The notes under the pieces are model-generated. The model worked only from the letters and a program-made list of their open reading frames with translations, searched no databases and was not told where the DNA came from. This document shows positions 8,985-17,347 of a stretch of DNA of 64,000 nucleotides, piece by piece. The DNA lies in assembly GCF_032917945.1 (NCBI RefSeq), contig NZ_CP136624.1:1426001-1490000 (forward strand). The letters are read 5' to 3'. Both the position numbers and the translations under genes were made by a program. Numbering within the stretch: position 1 is the stretch's first letter; the number at the start of each line of letters is the position of its first letter. This DNA is from Bradyrhizobium sp. sBnM-33 (GTDB lineage Bacteria > Pseudomonadota > Alphaproteobacteria > Rhizobiales > Xanthobacteraceae).

Positions 8985-9130
8985 GGTGACTGCGCTGCAA
9001 CCTCTGTGCCTGCAGCACGCGCCTAATAGATAGCAGCTCCCGATCTTCGGACTACCATCGTGAGGCGGCTATGAACGTCGACCTCGTAGACAAGAGCGAG
9101 CCTCGCAGGCTGTCGGTAACGAGCTGAACC
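8985..9130 (+). ncRNA. Candidate bridge/seek RNA in the right end of the IS element
   Basis: Two bulged stem-loops can be drawn. First: GCTGC (8994-8998) pairs with GCAGC (9033-9037), and GTGC/GCAC (9006-9009/9015-9018) forms the inner hairpin. The 5' arm contains TGCAACCTCT (8996-9005), identical to the yedK sequence up to the insertion core. The 3' arm contains AATAGA (9025-9030), the complement of TCTATT on the other side of the core. Second: CTCGT (9083-9087) pairs with ACGAG (9119-9123), and AGCCT/AGGCT forms the inner stem. Its 5' arm AGACAAGAG (9088-9096) matches the right end of the element at 9152-9160. This is the target-loop and donor-loop layout known for IS110-family guide RNAs. 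The exact RNA ends are guessed. Confidence 0.72.
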
Positions 9131-9137
9131 CTTGTGC

Positions 9138-9151
9138 CAGCAACCGCAATC
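9138..9151 (+). repeat. Right subterminal inverted repeat of the IS element
   Basis: CAGCAACCGCAATC pairs with 7821-7834 with one mismatch. It is set 8 nt in from the right boundary. Confidence 0.85.
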
Positions 9152-9304
9152 AGACAAGAGGTTGCACATGGGGCCGATTAACCTGGTACGCGCGGTGCCC
9201 GTCAATAGTCCAACCACGGGGCCTCTTCGCCTGGTGGCGCGAATTGTCGCGTGAAACGTCCGGGGTTTAGATGTAGGCTGGATTGAGACCAGGGAGGCGC
9301 GACG

Positions 9305-9544
9305 ATGCTCAAGGAGAACTACGTCGCCAAGCAACAGCGGATCGGCGAGCGCCTGTCGCGCGCGATGGCTAGGGCCCACATGGATCGCCGAGAACTCGCC
9401 GCACTGACGGGTTACTGTGAGGCACAGATCATGCAGTGGGAGCGCGGGCGCGCGCCGCTCTACCCGAACGAACTCATAAAGCTGTGCCATGCGCTTGACG
9501 TGAAGCCAGAGTGGCTGCTGTGTTGGGAACGCCGCATTCACTAA
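9305..9544 (+). CDS. Small XRE-like helix-turn-helix protein
   Basis: The 79-residue protein starts at ATG 9305 behind GGGAGG. Residues about 15-70 (RIGERLSRAMARAHMDRREL, then TGYCEAQIMQWERGRAPLYP and LIKLCHALDVKPEWLL) form the five-helix Cro/C1-type DNA-binding fold and there is almost nothing else. It stands alone between the two broken yedK copies. It could be a remnant mobile-element or toxin-antitoxin regulator, but no partner gene is recognisable next to it. Confidence 0.75.
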   Translation: MLKENYVAKQQRIGERLSRAMARAHMDRRELAALTGYCEAQIMQWERGRAPLYPNELIKLCHALDVKPEWLLCWERRIH

Positions 9545-9689
9545 CCAGCGGCTTACGGCCACTAGGACCTGATCCCGTTCCAAATGGCCGAGAGGTGCTA
9601 CGGTATCCCAAACATGCCGACCGGCTTCTCTTTCCAATTGAAGTCCGGCAGGACAGTCAGCGCCGGTTGGGCATTCAAGAAGTCGAGAA

Positions 9690-9799
9690 CCGACGGGAAA
9701 GCGCCCGGCATCGGTCGTAGGTTGCCGACGTAGCGGTTGATCACGCGGAACAGCGCGCGGATAGCTTCTTGGTTTGTGGTGATCGAATAGATTGCACAT
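9690..9799 (-). pseudogene. Second yedK scrap with a 2-nt deletion at codons 4-5
   Basis: From ATG 9799 the sequence reads ATGTGCAATCTATTCGATC. The family sequence requires ATGTGCAATCTCTATTCGATC, so two bases are missing and the frame is lost. In the shifted frame it continues SITTNQEAIRALFRVINRYV and then GNLRPMPGAFP, very like the first copy, and then diverges near 9690. The missing bases lie exactly at the core where the IS element sits in the first copy. Confidence 0.75.
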
Positions 9800-9816
9800 T
9801 GCAGTGACCTGATGGA

Positions 9817-10305
9817 TCAGAGCAGGTGCTTCTTTCGCTCTAACCTCTTTAATGCCTCTGAAACCAAATACCCTCTGCTCTCGAGATATTCGCCGTATGT
9901 GTCATAGCGGCGAATATTCGCGAGATCGGTTTCTACCTGCAGAATGATCGATGAAATTTCAGAGGGAAGAAAGATGGCGGCTGCCGCAGCATCATCGAAC
10001 TTCTTTTTTGCTGATGTCCACCAATTACTCGCCTCATCAAGATACTCGTCGGTGTAAAGCTTGGCACCGATGGCCTCGTTCCACATTATGTCGTTAGCAC
10101 GGTCCAGTTCACGAAGGGCCGAGAGCGTGCTCGCGAAGGTCGACGCCTCTCTCTCCCAGCTTCTTTGAGATTTGAACGTTTCGATTGCCCAAACGACAGC
10201 TAGTCGGGCAATCACTAGGGCGCCGACACCCTGCATCGCAAGCTTTAGGATATCCCATATGTGCGTTGCATCGCTCGCAAAGAAAAGCGCAACAACGGAG
10301 GCCAC
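9817..10305 (-). CDS. Hypothetical membrane-anchored helical protein
   Basis: The 162-residue protein has an N-terminal membrane helix (about residues 20-42, AMQGVGALVIARLAVVWAI) and then an all-helical, Trp- and Glu-rich cytoplasmic region. I do not recognise a family. The start is a GTG with a weak ribosome binding site, so the true N-terminus is uncertain. It lies in the decayed accessory region next to yedK scraps and an abortive-infection-like gene. Proteins with this one-helix layout often occur in such regions, but no function can be assigned. Confidence 0.6.
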   Translation of the reverse strand: MASVVALFFASDATHIWDILKLAMQGVGALVIARLAVVWAIETFKSQRSWEREASTFASTLSALRELDRANDIMWNEAIGAKLYTDEYLDEASNWWTSAKKKFDDAAAAAIFLPSEISSIILQVETDLANIRRYDTYGEYLESRGYLVSEALKRLERKKHLL

Positions 10306-10445
10306 GGCGTGGCAATCAAAACGCCCAAGACAAACGATGGCAGCGGTTTAAGCATTTTAAGTCATCGTTCACCCGGCCACCACGTCGAGGGCGGATCGCT
10401 CGCGGTGATCTTGGTGGTGCGCAGCGCCACCAGATGGCTCCGCTT

Positions 10446-10775
10446 CTACGGCCGTCCCTGAAGCTTTGAACAATCCTTGCACCGCATGTAGCGCTCCAGT
10501 TCATGGATCGGCGTTGCCTTCGGTCGCCGCACGATGTCGAGGGCAACGGTCTGATGCGTGTTGCAGCCAAGGCATTTTACTTCGAGATAGCCAAACCCGG
10601 CATTGATCGCGTCGCCGAGCGCGGGTGATGGCTGCGCCGGACCCTGAAAGCCGAGCATGCGCTTCTTCCACGCCTCGCACCCCAAACGGTCAGCGGTCCT
10701 GCGTGCCTCCGCTGCCTGTTCTGCGGCAGCCCGAACCGACGCGCCGTAAATAGCTTCCCGTGACTTGGTGCCCAT
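10446..10775 (-). CDS. Hypothetical protein with a CxxC...CxxC zinc-ribbon-like motif
   Basis: The 109-residue protein starts at ATG 10775. The C-terminal half has CLGCNTHQ (about residues 74-81) and MRCKDCSKLQ (about 97-106), two CxxC pairs about 21 residues apart, suitable for binding one zinc. The N-terminal half is rich in Ala and Arg. Proteins of this look are common and often multicopy in Bradyrhizobium. Function unknown. The ribosome binding site is weak. Confidence 0.6.
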   Translation of the reverse strand: MGTKSREAIYGASVRAAAEQAAEARRTADRLGCEAWKKRMLGFQGPAQPSPALGDAINAGFGYLEVKCLGCNTHQTVALDIVRRPKATPIHELERYMRCKDCSKLQGRP

Positions 10776-10978
10776 CGCCTATCAAAGCCGGTCGCCGGGC
10801 TTGGCGCAAATCGCGCTATAGCTGGTAGTCGGCCGTTGCCGGAACCACGGCGAATTGTGGCTGTGAATAACGCGGCGACGGGAAGTCTCGACAATTTTGG
10901 AGGGCAAGCCATGCGACATCCAGTCGAATTGTCGTTAGGGTGTGCGTTACATCCTGCGAATAAGACTCTTGATCCAGA

Positions 10979-11976
10979 TCATGGAGTTCTCAATAGCCCA
11001 GTTGGTCTGGTGAGGCTCGGCATGGGCGCAGCGCCGGGACCATGTCCAAAAGGATTGCGGACCTTCGTGAAGAAGTGCTTCAGCGCCTCCATCTCCCATA
11101 CCTCGATGAGTTTCGCGCCCATCAGGTTATCAATGTAGTTGTGAGCGCCTTTCTCCTTGCCCGTGGTCAGTTGCTTTTCGCCCGAGATGATCTTGATGGT
11201 GCTTTCCAGTGAGCGGGCAGCATAGAAGGCCGGATCGCGCCCGTCCGTATCACGCAAATCAATAGCCTCCTTTATGTCGTGGTCCACGTTGTCCCACTTT
11301 GGCTCTGCCACCAACTTCCAGAAAGGCGTCTCAATTTCCTGTGCGACCGTTTGGTCTTCAGAGATTTGAATAAAGCCGTTGTGGTAGTGCAACTGGCAAC
11401 TCGCTTGGCGAAAGCGGGCATTTAGTTCATTTACTGCCCCCTGAAACTTAGCGTTCAAACCGGCGTTTGCCGCTCTTACACTATCGGCGGTGTTGCCCGG
11501 TACCCGAAGCCCCACGCCTTTAAACGTCTTATCGTATATCTCAGCTGTTGCGATATTCTCCGCGAGCTTAGCGTTCAGTCCCGCCACGAAATTCTCGTGC
11601 TCACGAAAGCCGATTTCAAATAGGCTGAGGCGCTCTTTGACAAACCGATCAGCCGACATCTTGCCGTCGAAAGGCGTTAGCATCCACTTCTCGCACCTCT
11701 CCGCACCGTTGTTTTCAAGGCCCCGCCAAATATTTTGGTTGTCGTAAAAGCCCCAGTACTGCGGAGTTAGTTCCTTCAGACCAAGCTCTCTCGCAAGCAA
11801 ATCGTGTATCCGCTTCCAAAAATCCTTCCCTTGCTTGTCTACTTTCCCGTCCACGAAGTACGGGCAAATATCGTTCAGGAGCTGGTACCCTGCACGAGTA
11901 GGCGGCGGTGCTCCTCGTAAAACGTTTCCCACATACGGGGTTGTGCGTAACGGTGAGCAAAAATATCAGTCAACAT
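10979..11976 (-). pseudogene. AbiJ-like abortive infection protein, frameshifted near its start
   Basis: The long frame (10979 to about 11890) ends with a HEPN-like domain: SLESTIKIISG, a lysine-rich stretch, then KVRNPFGHG, which carries an R-x4-H RNase motif. Its upstream part lacks a sensible start. In the next frame, ATG 11976 opens MLTDIFAHRYAQPRMWETFY and then EEHRRLLVQG, which fits directly onto YQLLNDICPYF if one base is restored near 11888. The joined protein has the layout of AbiJ_NTD4/Abi_C proteins, which kill or arrest phage-infected cells. As it stands the gene is interrupted, either by a real mutation or by a sequencing error. Confidence 0.6.
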
Positions 11977-12517
11977 CGGTAATTTTCGATCTCCTTGCGA
12001 ATCGGGAGCCTACACGGTGACACAATGCAGGGTAGCAAAGCTAGGATTGGACGGTTTGTCCCGGCTATTCACAGGGCACTCGATCTCAGAAAGACCCGAT
12101 AAGTCTTTACTGAAAAGCAACACGTAGACCACGCTACACAGCGGATAAAATTCCTTGAGGCTTCTGCGCGGCTGCCCTCGCCGGAGAATTTTTCCAGTCC
12201 ATCAAACTGGATAACGTGAACGTCTATCGCGCCGGTAATCCGGTTGATGACAGCGTCCTTGCGCCAGCAAATGGAGCGGTGGCCTGTCCGGCGTCATCTA
12301 GCTCGTGCCGACCGCCACGTAGCCGCTCACCTCTCCGCCACACTTCCGTCCAGCACGATTGCCGCTCACTTTTGTGCCAGTCGATGGTCGGCGCGGCGCG
12401 GAGCCAGATTGACCACGGCTCGGCGAAGTAGCAGGCTCTCATCCGTCGACTGAGGCCATCCCGGAACAGTCGGCTCAGTCGAGATCGGGAAGTAATTGGC
12501 CGGAGCATGGCAGCACC
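11977..12517. other. Stretch without a recognisable gene
   Basis: These bases hold the promoter side of the AbiJ-like gene and about 400 nt in which both strands have only short, low-quality frames. Nothing was recognised with confidence. Confidence 0.3.
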
Positions 12518-14686
12518 ATGGTGACGGGCGAGCCGCTTGAGAAGCTTTTCAGCGCTGCGGAAACGGCGAGCAGCCAGGCGCGCAATATCTGGGTCACATT
12601 CCTGCTGTTCGGCACATACCTGGCAATTACTGTCGGAGCCACCACCCATCGCGACCTGCTTCTCGAAAATCCGGTCCGGCTACCACTTCTCGACGTGGAC
12701 CTTAACCTCTTCACGTTTTATTGGGTAGCACCGCTCTTTTTTATCATTTTTCACCTCTATCTTTTGATCCATCTCTATCTGCTCGCCTCAAAGTTGCACG
12801 CGCTTAACGTCGGGATTGAGCATGAGCTTCGGGTGCGGTCCGAGCGCACCGCCTTCCGCCAGCGCCTCGATGGCTTCCCACTGACCCAGATGCTCGCCGG
12901 TCCGCACAAGGGCCCGGTCCAGGCCGGCCTTGTTAGGCTCATGGTTTGGGTCACCGTTATTTTGGCACCGGTGATCCTGCTCCTGGCCTTCCAGGTACGC
13001 TTTCTTCCGTATCACGCCGAAGCGATGACTTGGTGGCACCGCGGCTGCCTGCTTGTCGACGTGGCACTGCTGTGGGCCTTATGGCCGCGCTCGTATCCAC
13101 CAACTGCAGCTAGGCCGCGCGGCCTTACCCGCCTCACGTCGACACTCACCGCCCTCGCGCTGCCAGCACTCGCATTAGTAGTCGCTTTATTATCAGTTCT
13201 GATTGCAACTGTGCCCGACGAAGGCGTGGAACGGATGCTTTTGAAGACTGGAATGCTGCGGAGTGCAGAGTGCTCCCGCCTGGCGGAATCCACGGAGGAG
13301 TCGCCGCATCCGGGCCGAGTTGTCGAGCTGTTAGACTGGTCGACTTGGCGCGAGTCCATGCCACGCTGGGATGCAAGTAAACTTGCGCCGCGGGAATTAG
13401 ATTTGAGCGGGATTGCCACCAGCAGCGGCGAGGCCCCCTCGGACGATGAGTGCAAACCAGGGCCGCAGACCTGGCGGCCGACTGCGATCCTGTTCGAGGG
13501 GCCAATCGATCATGTCCGTGGGATCACGACAAGTCCATTCGCCAGGAACTTAGTCCTGCCGAATTTTCAGATAACCAATAGTGAATCGCGCCGCCGTTCT
13601 GAGTTCCGCGGCCGCGATCTACGCTCCGCGTATCTGGCACGGGCCCAGCTAGCCAGTGCAGACCTTCAGGGATCTATCCTCAGTGGGGTCATGCTCGATG
13701 GAGCCGAACTGACAGAAGCTCGACTAGGTTGCATAGATAGAGTGGCGTGCGTCAACCTAGAACGCGCATCCCTCCGGCAAGCTAAGCTCGATCGCGCCGA
13801 CCTCTCAGGCGCGCGGCTGGCTCGGGCTCGGCTAGACAATGCCTCATTGGTGGACGCCTTGCTGCCCTCAGCAGATGCCCAGCTTGCAGATTTTTCGTCT
13901 TCCAATCTTCGCGGGGCAGACCTCCGCAACGCTAATCTTACGAACGCCGACCTTGCTCGTGCTGCGCTCGACGGTGCCGATCTCTTCGACACGGACCTGG
14001 AAAGCGCAAACCTTCGTGGCGCCAGCCTTCGCGCGGTGAACGCAGTTGCCACGCGCTTCAATGGCGCCGTCCTCGCCGAAGTGGATCTGCGCGGCAGCCG
14101 CGTTGTTAGTACCGGGCTGGGCGTCGACCTGAAAGCGGCCAATTTAATCGGCGCGGATCTTGGACAAGTCAATCTAAGCTGGACTGTGCTGGAGCCGCTC
14201 GACAGCTTAGCTGCTCGGCTTCATCTCGCCGACTTCCGCAACTCCGTGCTCGTCCGCGATGTGAATTGCTCGTTACGCCAATCAGAGATCTGCGAGCGCG
14301 AGGCCGCCTTGGCCACCAGCGATGAGATACGGGCGCTTCTACCTTTCCGTCTGGAGTTGGCGCCCACATCTCCTAAGGCGGTTTTCCCCCAGGAGGACTG
14401 GCGAATCGTCGCGCGAGTCGCCGAAGATAGCGAATATTCTGGAAAGCTCGCTGCTTTTCTTACTGATATGGCCTGTAACACTGACGGTGCGACGTACCTA
14501 GCTCGCGGCATTACGCGGCGGCTGCTTGACGCGGTCCGGCCCGAGGCGACCCTTTATCCTCTCCGTCCCATCGCCGGAAGGAGGTTGCTCGACCGTTCAT
14601 GCGCGGGTGCAGCGGGTCTTCCTACGCATATGATCAGTGAGCTTTGTGAGATTGTGCCCGACGCGCCAAGGTGCAAATCGAACTGA
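12518..14686 (+). CDS. Pentapeptide-repeat membrane protein
   Basis: The 722-residue protein has four predicted membrane helices in its first 240 residues (about 24-42, 66-88, 145-165, 172-190, and one more near 210-230) and then a soluble region. Residues about 370-560 are a run of A(D/N)Lxx pentapeptides (for example ADLSGARLARARLDNASL, then SNLRGADLRNANLTNADLAR), which fold as a right-handed quadrilateral beta helix. A C-terminal domain of about 130 residues follows. The start ATG 12518 has GGAGC upstream. It is a single gene with no operon partner. Function unknown; a membrane-anchored scaffold is the most that can be said. Confidence 0.8.
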   Translation: MVTGEPLEKLFSAAETASSQARNIWVTFLLFGTYLAITVGATTHRDLLLENPVRLPLLDVDLNLFTFYWVAPLFFIIFHLYLLIHLYLLASKLHALNVGIEHELRVRSERTAFRQRLDGFPLTQMLAGPHKGPVQAGLVRLMVWVTVILAPVILLLAFQVRFLPYHAEAMTWWHRGCLLVDVALLWALWPRSYPPTAARPRGLTRLTSTLTALALPALALVVALLSVLIATVPDEGVERMLLKTGMLRSAECSRLAESTEESPHPGRVVELLDWSTWRESMPRWDASKLAPRELDLSGIATSSGEAPSDDECKPGPQTWRPTAILFEGPIDHVRGITTSPFARNLVLPNFQITNSESRRRSEFRGRDLRSAYLARAQLASADLQGSILSGVMLDGAELTEARLGCIDRVACVNLERASLRQAKLDRADLSGARLARARLDNASLVDALLPSADAQLADFSSSNLRGADLRNANLTNADLARAALDGADLFDTDLESANLRGASLRAVNAVATRFNGAVLAEVDLRGSRVVSTGLGVDLKAANLIGADLGQVNLSWTVLEPLDSLAARLHLADFRNSVLVRDVNCSLRQSEICEREAALATSDEIRALLPFRLELAPTSPKAVFPQEDWRIVARVAEDSEYSGKLAAFLTDMACNTDGATYLARGITRRLLDAVRPEATLYPLRPIAGRRLLDRSCAGAAGLPTHMISELCEIVPDAPRCKSN

Positions 14687-15312
14687 GAAACGAGCATCTG
14701 AGTTTCTTGAGCGGCCTGCCTAGCAGACCGCTTTGACCCACGAGACATCCTTGGCCGGTTTGGCGAGGATCGGCTTGTCGCCCGCCGGTCTTAGAACGGG
14801 TAAAAGTGTTCGTGGCGGTGCATCACAGAGTTTTGCACAGCTGTTCCAGCTCCAGGCGGTTCGGGACACAAACGAGGACACTGCCACGACATCGCGTTGA
14901 ATTATCTGAGCTTTTTGCGCCCACACCTTCGCAATGGCTTTACGGCTTACTTCGTGCTCTCCCCGGTGAACGGCTTTCTTGCCACCGTCGCCCCCGAGAA
15001 GCTTCGCTTCCAAAGGACTTAACGCCAGCACCGCGGCGCCAGAACCACACGACTTCGCCGTACGCTTCAGGCGCGTACGTCTTGCGCACCTCTCGCGTCC
15101 ATCGCATCCCACCGCACGTTCGTGACGATCGCGAGCCGCCCCTCCATCGGGTGAGACGGGCGGAGTTATGCGGCTGATCTGCCCGGCCTGTTAAGCGGAA
15201 TATTTTTGCAAGAAGGTCTGGACAGACTTTGGGTGATTTGCCCGTCGTGCCAATTGGTCGCAGCCGCGCATTGAATTTTTCGCTTTTGCGCGCCGCAAAT
15301 CAGTTCGAGTTG
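14687..15312. other. Noncoding stretch resembling recurrent Bradyrhizobium intergenic sequence
   Basis: Frames on both strands here are compositionally poor. Parts of the plus strand (about 14930-15260, including the segment with GGAATATTTTTGCAAGAAG) resemble sequence I have seen repeatedly between genes in Bradyrhizobium, where it gives spurious protein calls. I support no gene. The resemblance is from memory and could be tested by a self-comparison of a whole genome. Confidence 0.35.
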
Positions 15313-15408
15313 CGTAGCGTGGGCAAAGCGAAAGCGTGCTCACCATTTACGATAGCGGTCTGCCGAGAGATGGTGGGCACGGCGCAAGTGCGCCTTTGCC
15401 CACCTACG
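15313..15408. repeat. Paired REP-like elements (GTGGGCAAAG family)
   Basis: The left unit (15313-15346) has GTGGGCAAAG and GTGCTCACCAT. The right unit (15370-15408) has ATGGTGGGCACG and CTTTGCCCAC. The outer arms (15313-15327 with 15394-15408) and the inner arms (15335-15346 with 15370-15381) are complementary with single mismatches, so the pair can fold into one long cruciform or two small hairpins. This is the REP-doublet layout. Confidence 0.7.
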
Positions 15409-15411
15409 AAG

Positions 15412-15446
15412 TCGAACCTCACGCCTCATCGTCGCGCTTGCTCAGC
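15412..15446 (+). repeat. 35-bp direct repeat, left copy
   Basis: This copy matches 20897-20931 in 34 of 35 positions and in the same orientation. The right copy covers the last codons, stop codon and 7 nt downstream of the YcjF-like gene. The two copies enclose about 5.5 kb of accessory genes. Confidence 0.7.
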
Positions 15447-15617
15447 TGGCTCACCAACCACCTAAAGCCGCCTCCCTTCTTTGCGGCCAAGGCACCGCAA
15501 TTACTTGTAGCGCTCACGCCTGAAGAGCAGAGACAGTGACAAACGAACAACCAAATAGAGGATCCCGATTCCAAGTACGATCCAGATCGCTGTTTCCATT
15601 TTCCGGCTCCCTGCACC

Positions 15618-16901
15618 TCAAGGTGACGATCGCTGCCCTAAGGAATAGAAATTCTCGGCCTTCTGACGAATCGCGTACCCGCCTGCGACACCAACACCAA
15701 GCACATAAATCCAGCCTTCGTGGAAGTCGAATAAGTGCGAGTTAAGCATTGAACTCAGAAAATTTTGCACCACGACTATTAGTCCGATCCACCCGATCAG
15801 CGTGGTCGCAGAGAATAGCGCTAGGTGGAAATACCACATTGCCAGGAGCACTATGCTGCCGATTAGACCCCATTGTATCGATACGTAGAGTATCTGATTA
15901 TGAGGATTGCGGACGGAGTTCGCCCATTCCCCGCTCTTGCCCTGCGCTGCCGCCTTGAAAATTTCCTTGGTTGATCCAGTGCCGTGCCCGAAAATTGGTG
16001 ACTTTGCGATCACATCGATCGAAGTTCGCCAATATGCCAGACGCTCCCCATTCGAGGTAGCTATGTCAGTATCACGGGCTAGTTTGAAATCATGAACGGT
16101 CCGTTCGACGCGCCAGCGAAGGTACGGCGATGTTGACCAGATCAGCCCGCTAGCCAGTCCCCCGAGAACAAGTAGGGAAATCGCGGCTCTCGCGCTGAGG
16201 AATTTTATCGCAAACAGCGCTGCCAGCACCGGGATATATATCACCGCGGTTCGCGCTACCACGACAAACGTCATGTTAAGAAAAAAGGTGAGCAGCAGCG
16301 CCGTACATGCCAGAGCCATTGCGTGGCGTCCTTTCGCTACGAGGCTGACCACGACTGCCGCCAATGCAAAGATGCAGAGGGAAAATTCCTGAGTTTGATC
16401 GATGTAGTTTCTAACCGGAACGCCCAGAGGTTTGCCTGCTGCGACAGTTAAGTCCGGCAAGAAATACAGGACCCACGATGTCGCTACCAGCATCGAGCAG
16501 GACGCGAGAAAGGCCAGGAAAACCCAATGTCCGCGTTTAGACCGCTGAAAGTGAAAAAGCAGCAATGGAATTACCAGGAGCTTTGCAACGGGGCTTACCC
16601 CTTGAATCCTCGCGCTCCACGTATCGTCTGCCCATAGCATTCCAAGGATCGCCAACCCGGCTAGCCCAACAGGCAAAAGCGCAGCCGGATGAGCCAGGAC
16701 TTTGACGAATGTGTCGTAGTCTATCGTCGGCAGCATGACGACGATCCAGACGGACATAAACACAACCACTGCGGTGGTAGACCACGGCAGAGCCGCCGCA
16801 GCCAGCGCGGGATAAAGGTCTGTGCACAGGAGCCAGAACCACGATCGTGTCCAGGCTGAAACCAATGCCAAGAGAGCTGAGCGCTGAGGCGCTGTGCCCA
16901 T
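15618..16901 (-). CDS. O-antigen ligase-like (Wzy_C/WaaL) polytopic membrane protein
   Basis: The protein of about 427 residues has ten or more hydrophobic helices and, near residues 290-330, a long hydrophilic loop with SPIFGHGTGSTKEIF and NPHNQILYVSIQWG. The G-x-G and NPHN motifs mark the Wzy_C/O-antigen ligase family, which joins glycan chains to lipid A core or to other acceptors at the periplasmic face. I take ATG 16901 rather than the TTG two codons earlier. No other glycan genes lie nearby, so it is an orphan. The substrate is unknown. Confidence 0.8.
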   Translation of the reverse strand: MGTAPQRSALLALVSAWTRSWFWLLCTDLYPALAAAALPWSTTAVVVFMSVWIVVMLPTIDYDTFVKVLAHPAALLPVGLAGLAILGMLWADDTWSARIQGVSPVAKLLVIPLLLFHFQRSKRGHWVFLAFLASCSMLVATSWVLYFLPDLTVAAGKPLGVPVRNYIDQTQEFSLCIFALAAVVVSLVAKGRHAMALACTALLLTFFLNMTFVVVARTAVIYIPVLAALFAIKFLSARAAISLLVLGGLASGLIWSTSPYLRWRVERTVHDFKLARDTDIATSNGERLAYWRTSIDVIAKSPIFGHGTGSTKEIFKAAAQGKSGEWANSVRNPHNQILYVSIQWGLIGSIVLLAMWYFHLALFSATTLIGWIGLIVVVQNFLSSMLNSHLFDFHEGWIYVLGVGVAGGYAIRQKAENFYSLGQRSSP

Positions 16902-17347
16902 TCCCAATGAGGCCCCAAAAAAGCAATTATTAAAAAACGACTTCGAGACGATGCTAAGCTATGGAACTTGAGAAATCTAATTCCTTAGGTTGATTAGGCG
17001 AGCTGAGCAACTAACGCGGGTAGGGAGGCGATTACGATGGGAAGAGCTAGGTCTTCCCACCTAATAAATGACTCGCGCTCCCTAGCGGCGCGACTTCAAC
17101 TTCGGCTTGATATTTGAAAAGCCGATATCATTTTGGAATCTTCGTCTTCTTGAACTTGCTTGCCGCACTTTGTGTGCGACAAACTGTGCAACAGGGGCAG
17201 GGATGTCATTCCGCCAACACCCGAGCGTCGAGCGTTCGCGATGTCCGGTCCAGAGGGCAAAGCGGACCTCTTGACTGCGCTGCTCGAAGTCTGGATTGAT
17301 CCATTGCGGACTGAGCCGCAACGGATCAGCTACGCTCTCTGACTGAA
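16902..17347. other. Intergenic region with a small hairpin
   Basis: No convincing gene was found in this stretch of about 445 nt. A 7-bp hairpin, GGGAAGA (17039-17045) with TCTTCCC (17052-17058), lies upstream of the ligase gene and downstream of the monooxygenase. No T-tract of note adjoins it. A short minus-strand frame (17082-17351) has the look of spurious intergenic translation. Confidence 0.35.

Larger units (their letters stand above)
7815..9159 (+). mobile_element. IS1111-group (IS110 family) insertion sequence inside yedK
   Basis: The boundaries follow from the split yedK gene. The left flank ends AGA at 7812-7814 and the right end carries AGA at 9157-9159, so the target core is TCT read along yedK, giving about 1.35 kb. 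Subterminal inverted repeats GATTGCAGTTGCTG (7821-7834) and CAGCAACCGCAATC (9138-9151) pair with one mismatch, a hallmark of the IS1111 group. The left noncoding end is short (78 nt) and the right one long (about 240 nt), also as expected for that group. It encodes one DEDD transposase. Confidence 0.88.
7252..9169 (-). pseudogene. yedK: SRAP-family peptidase gene yedK, split by an IS element and truncated
   Basis: SRAP/HMCES proteins crosslink to abasic sites through Cys2. The 5' end is at 9169-9158, reading MCNL (ATGTGCAACCTC). The frame resumes at 7813 as YSITTNQEAIRALFRVMNRY and continues with the conserved RWGM, NIRNTSS, NRCLVPFNSFAEYA and FAGICTEF segments. Between the two lies an IS1111-type element inserted just after codon 4. 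The 3' end is also lost: after YGFLTT the sequence departs from the family, which should continue through a conserved IHPKAMPVIL-type segment, and joins the P450 scrap. The gene is doubly broken. Confidence 0.85.

Noticed and set aside
9023..9799. 258-codon minus-strand frame starting MCNLF
   Set aside because: Only the first few codons belong to the yedK scrap; the rest is antisense to the HTH gene and covers the IS right end by chance.
14720..15112. 130-codon minus-strand frame
   Set aside because: It lies in sequence resembling recurrent noncoding Bradyrhizobium DNA, has no clear ribosome binding site and matches no family I know.
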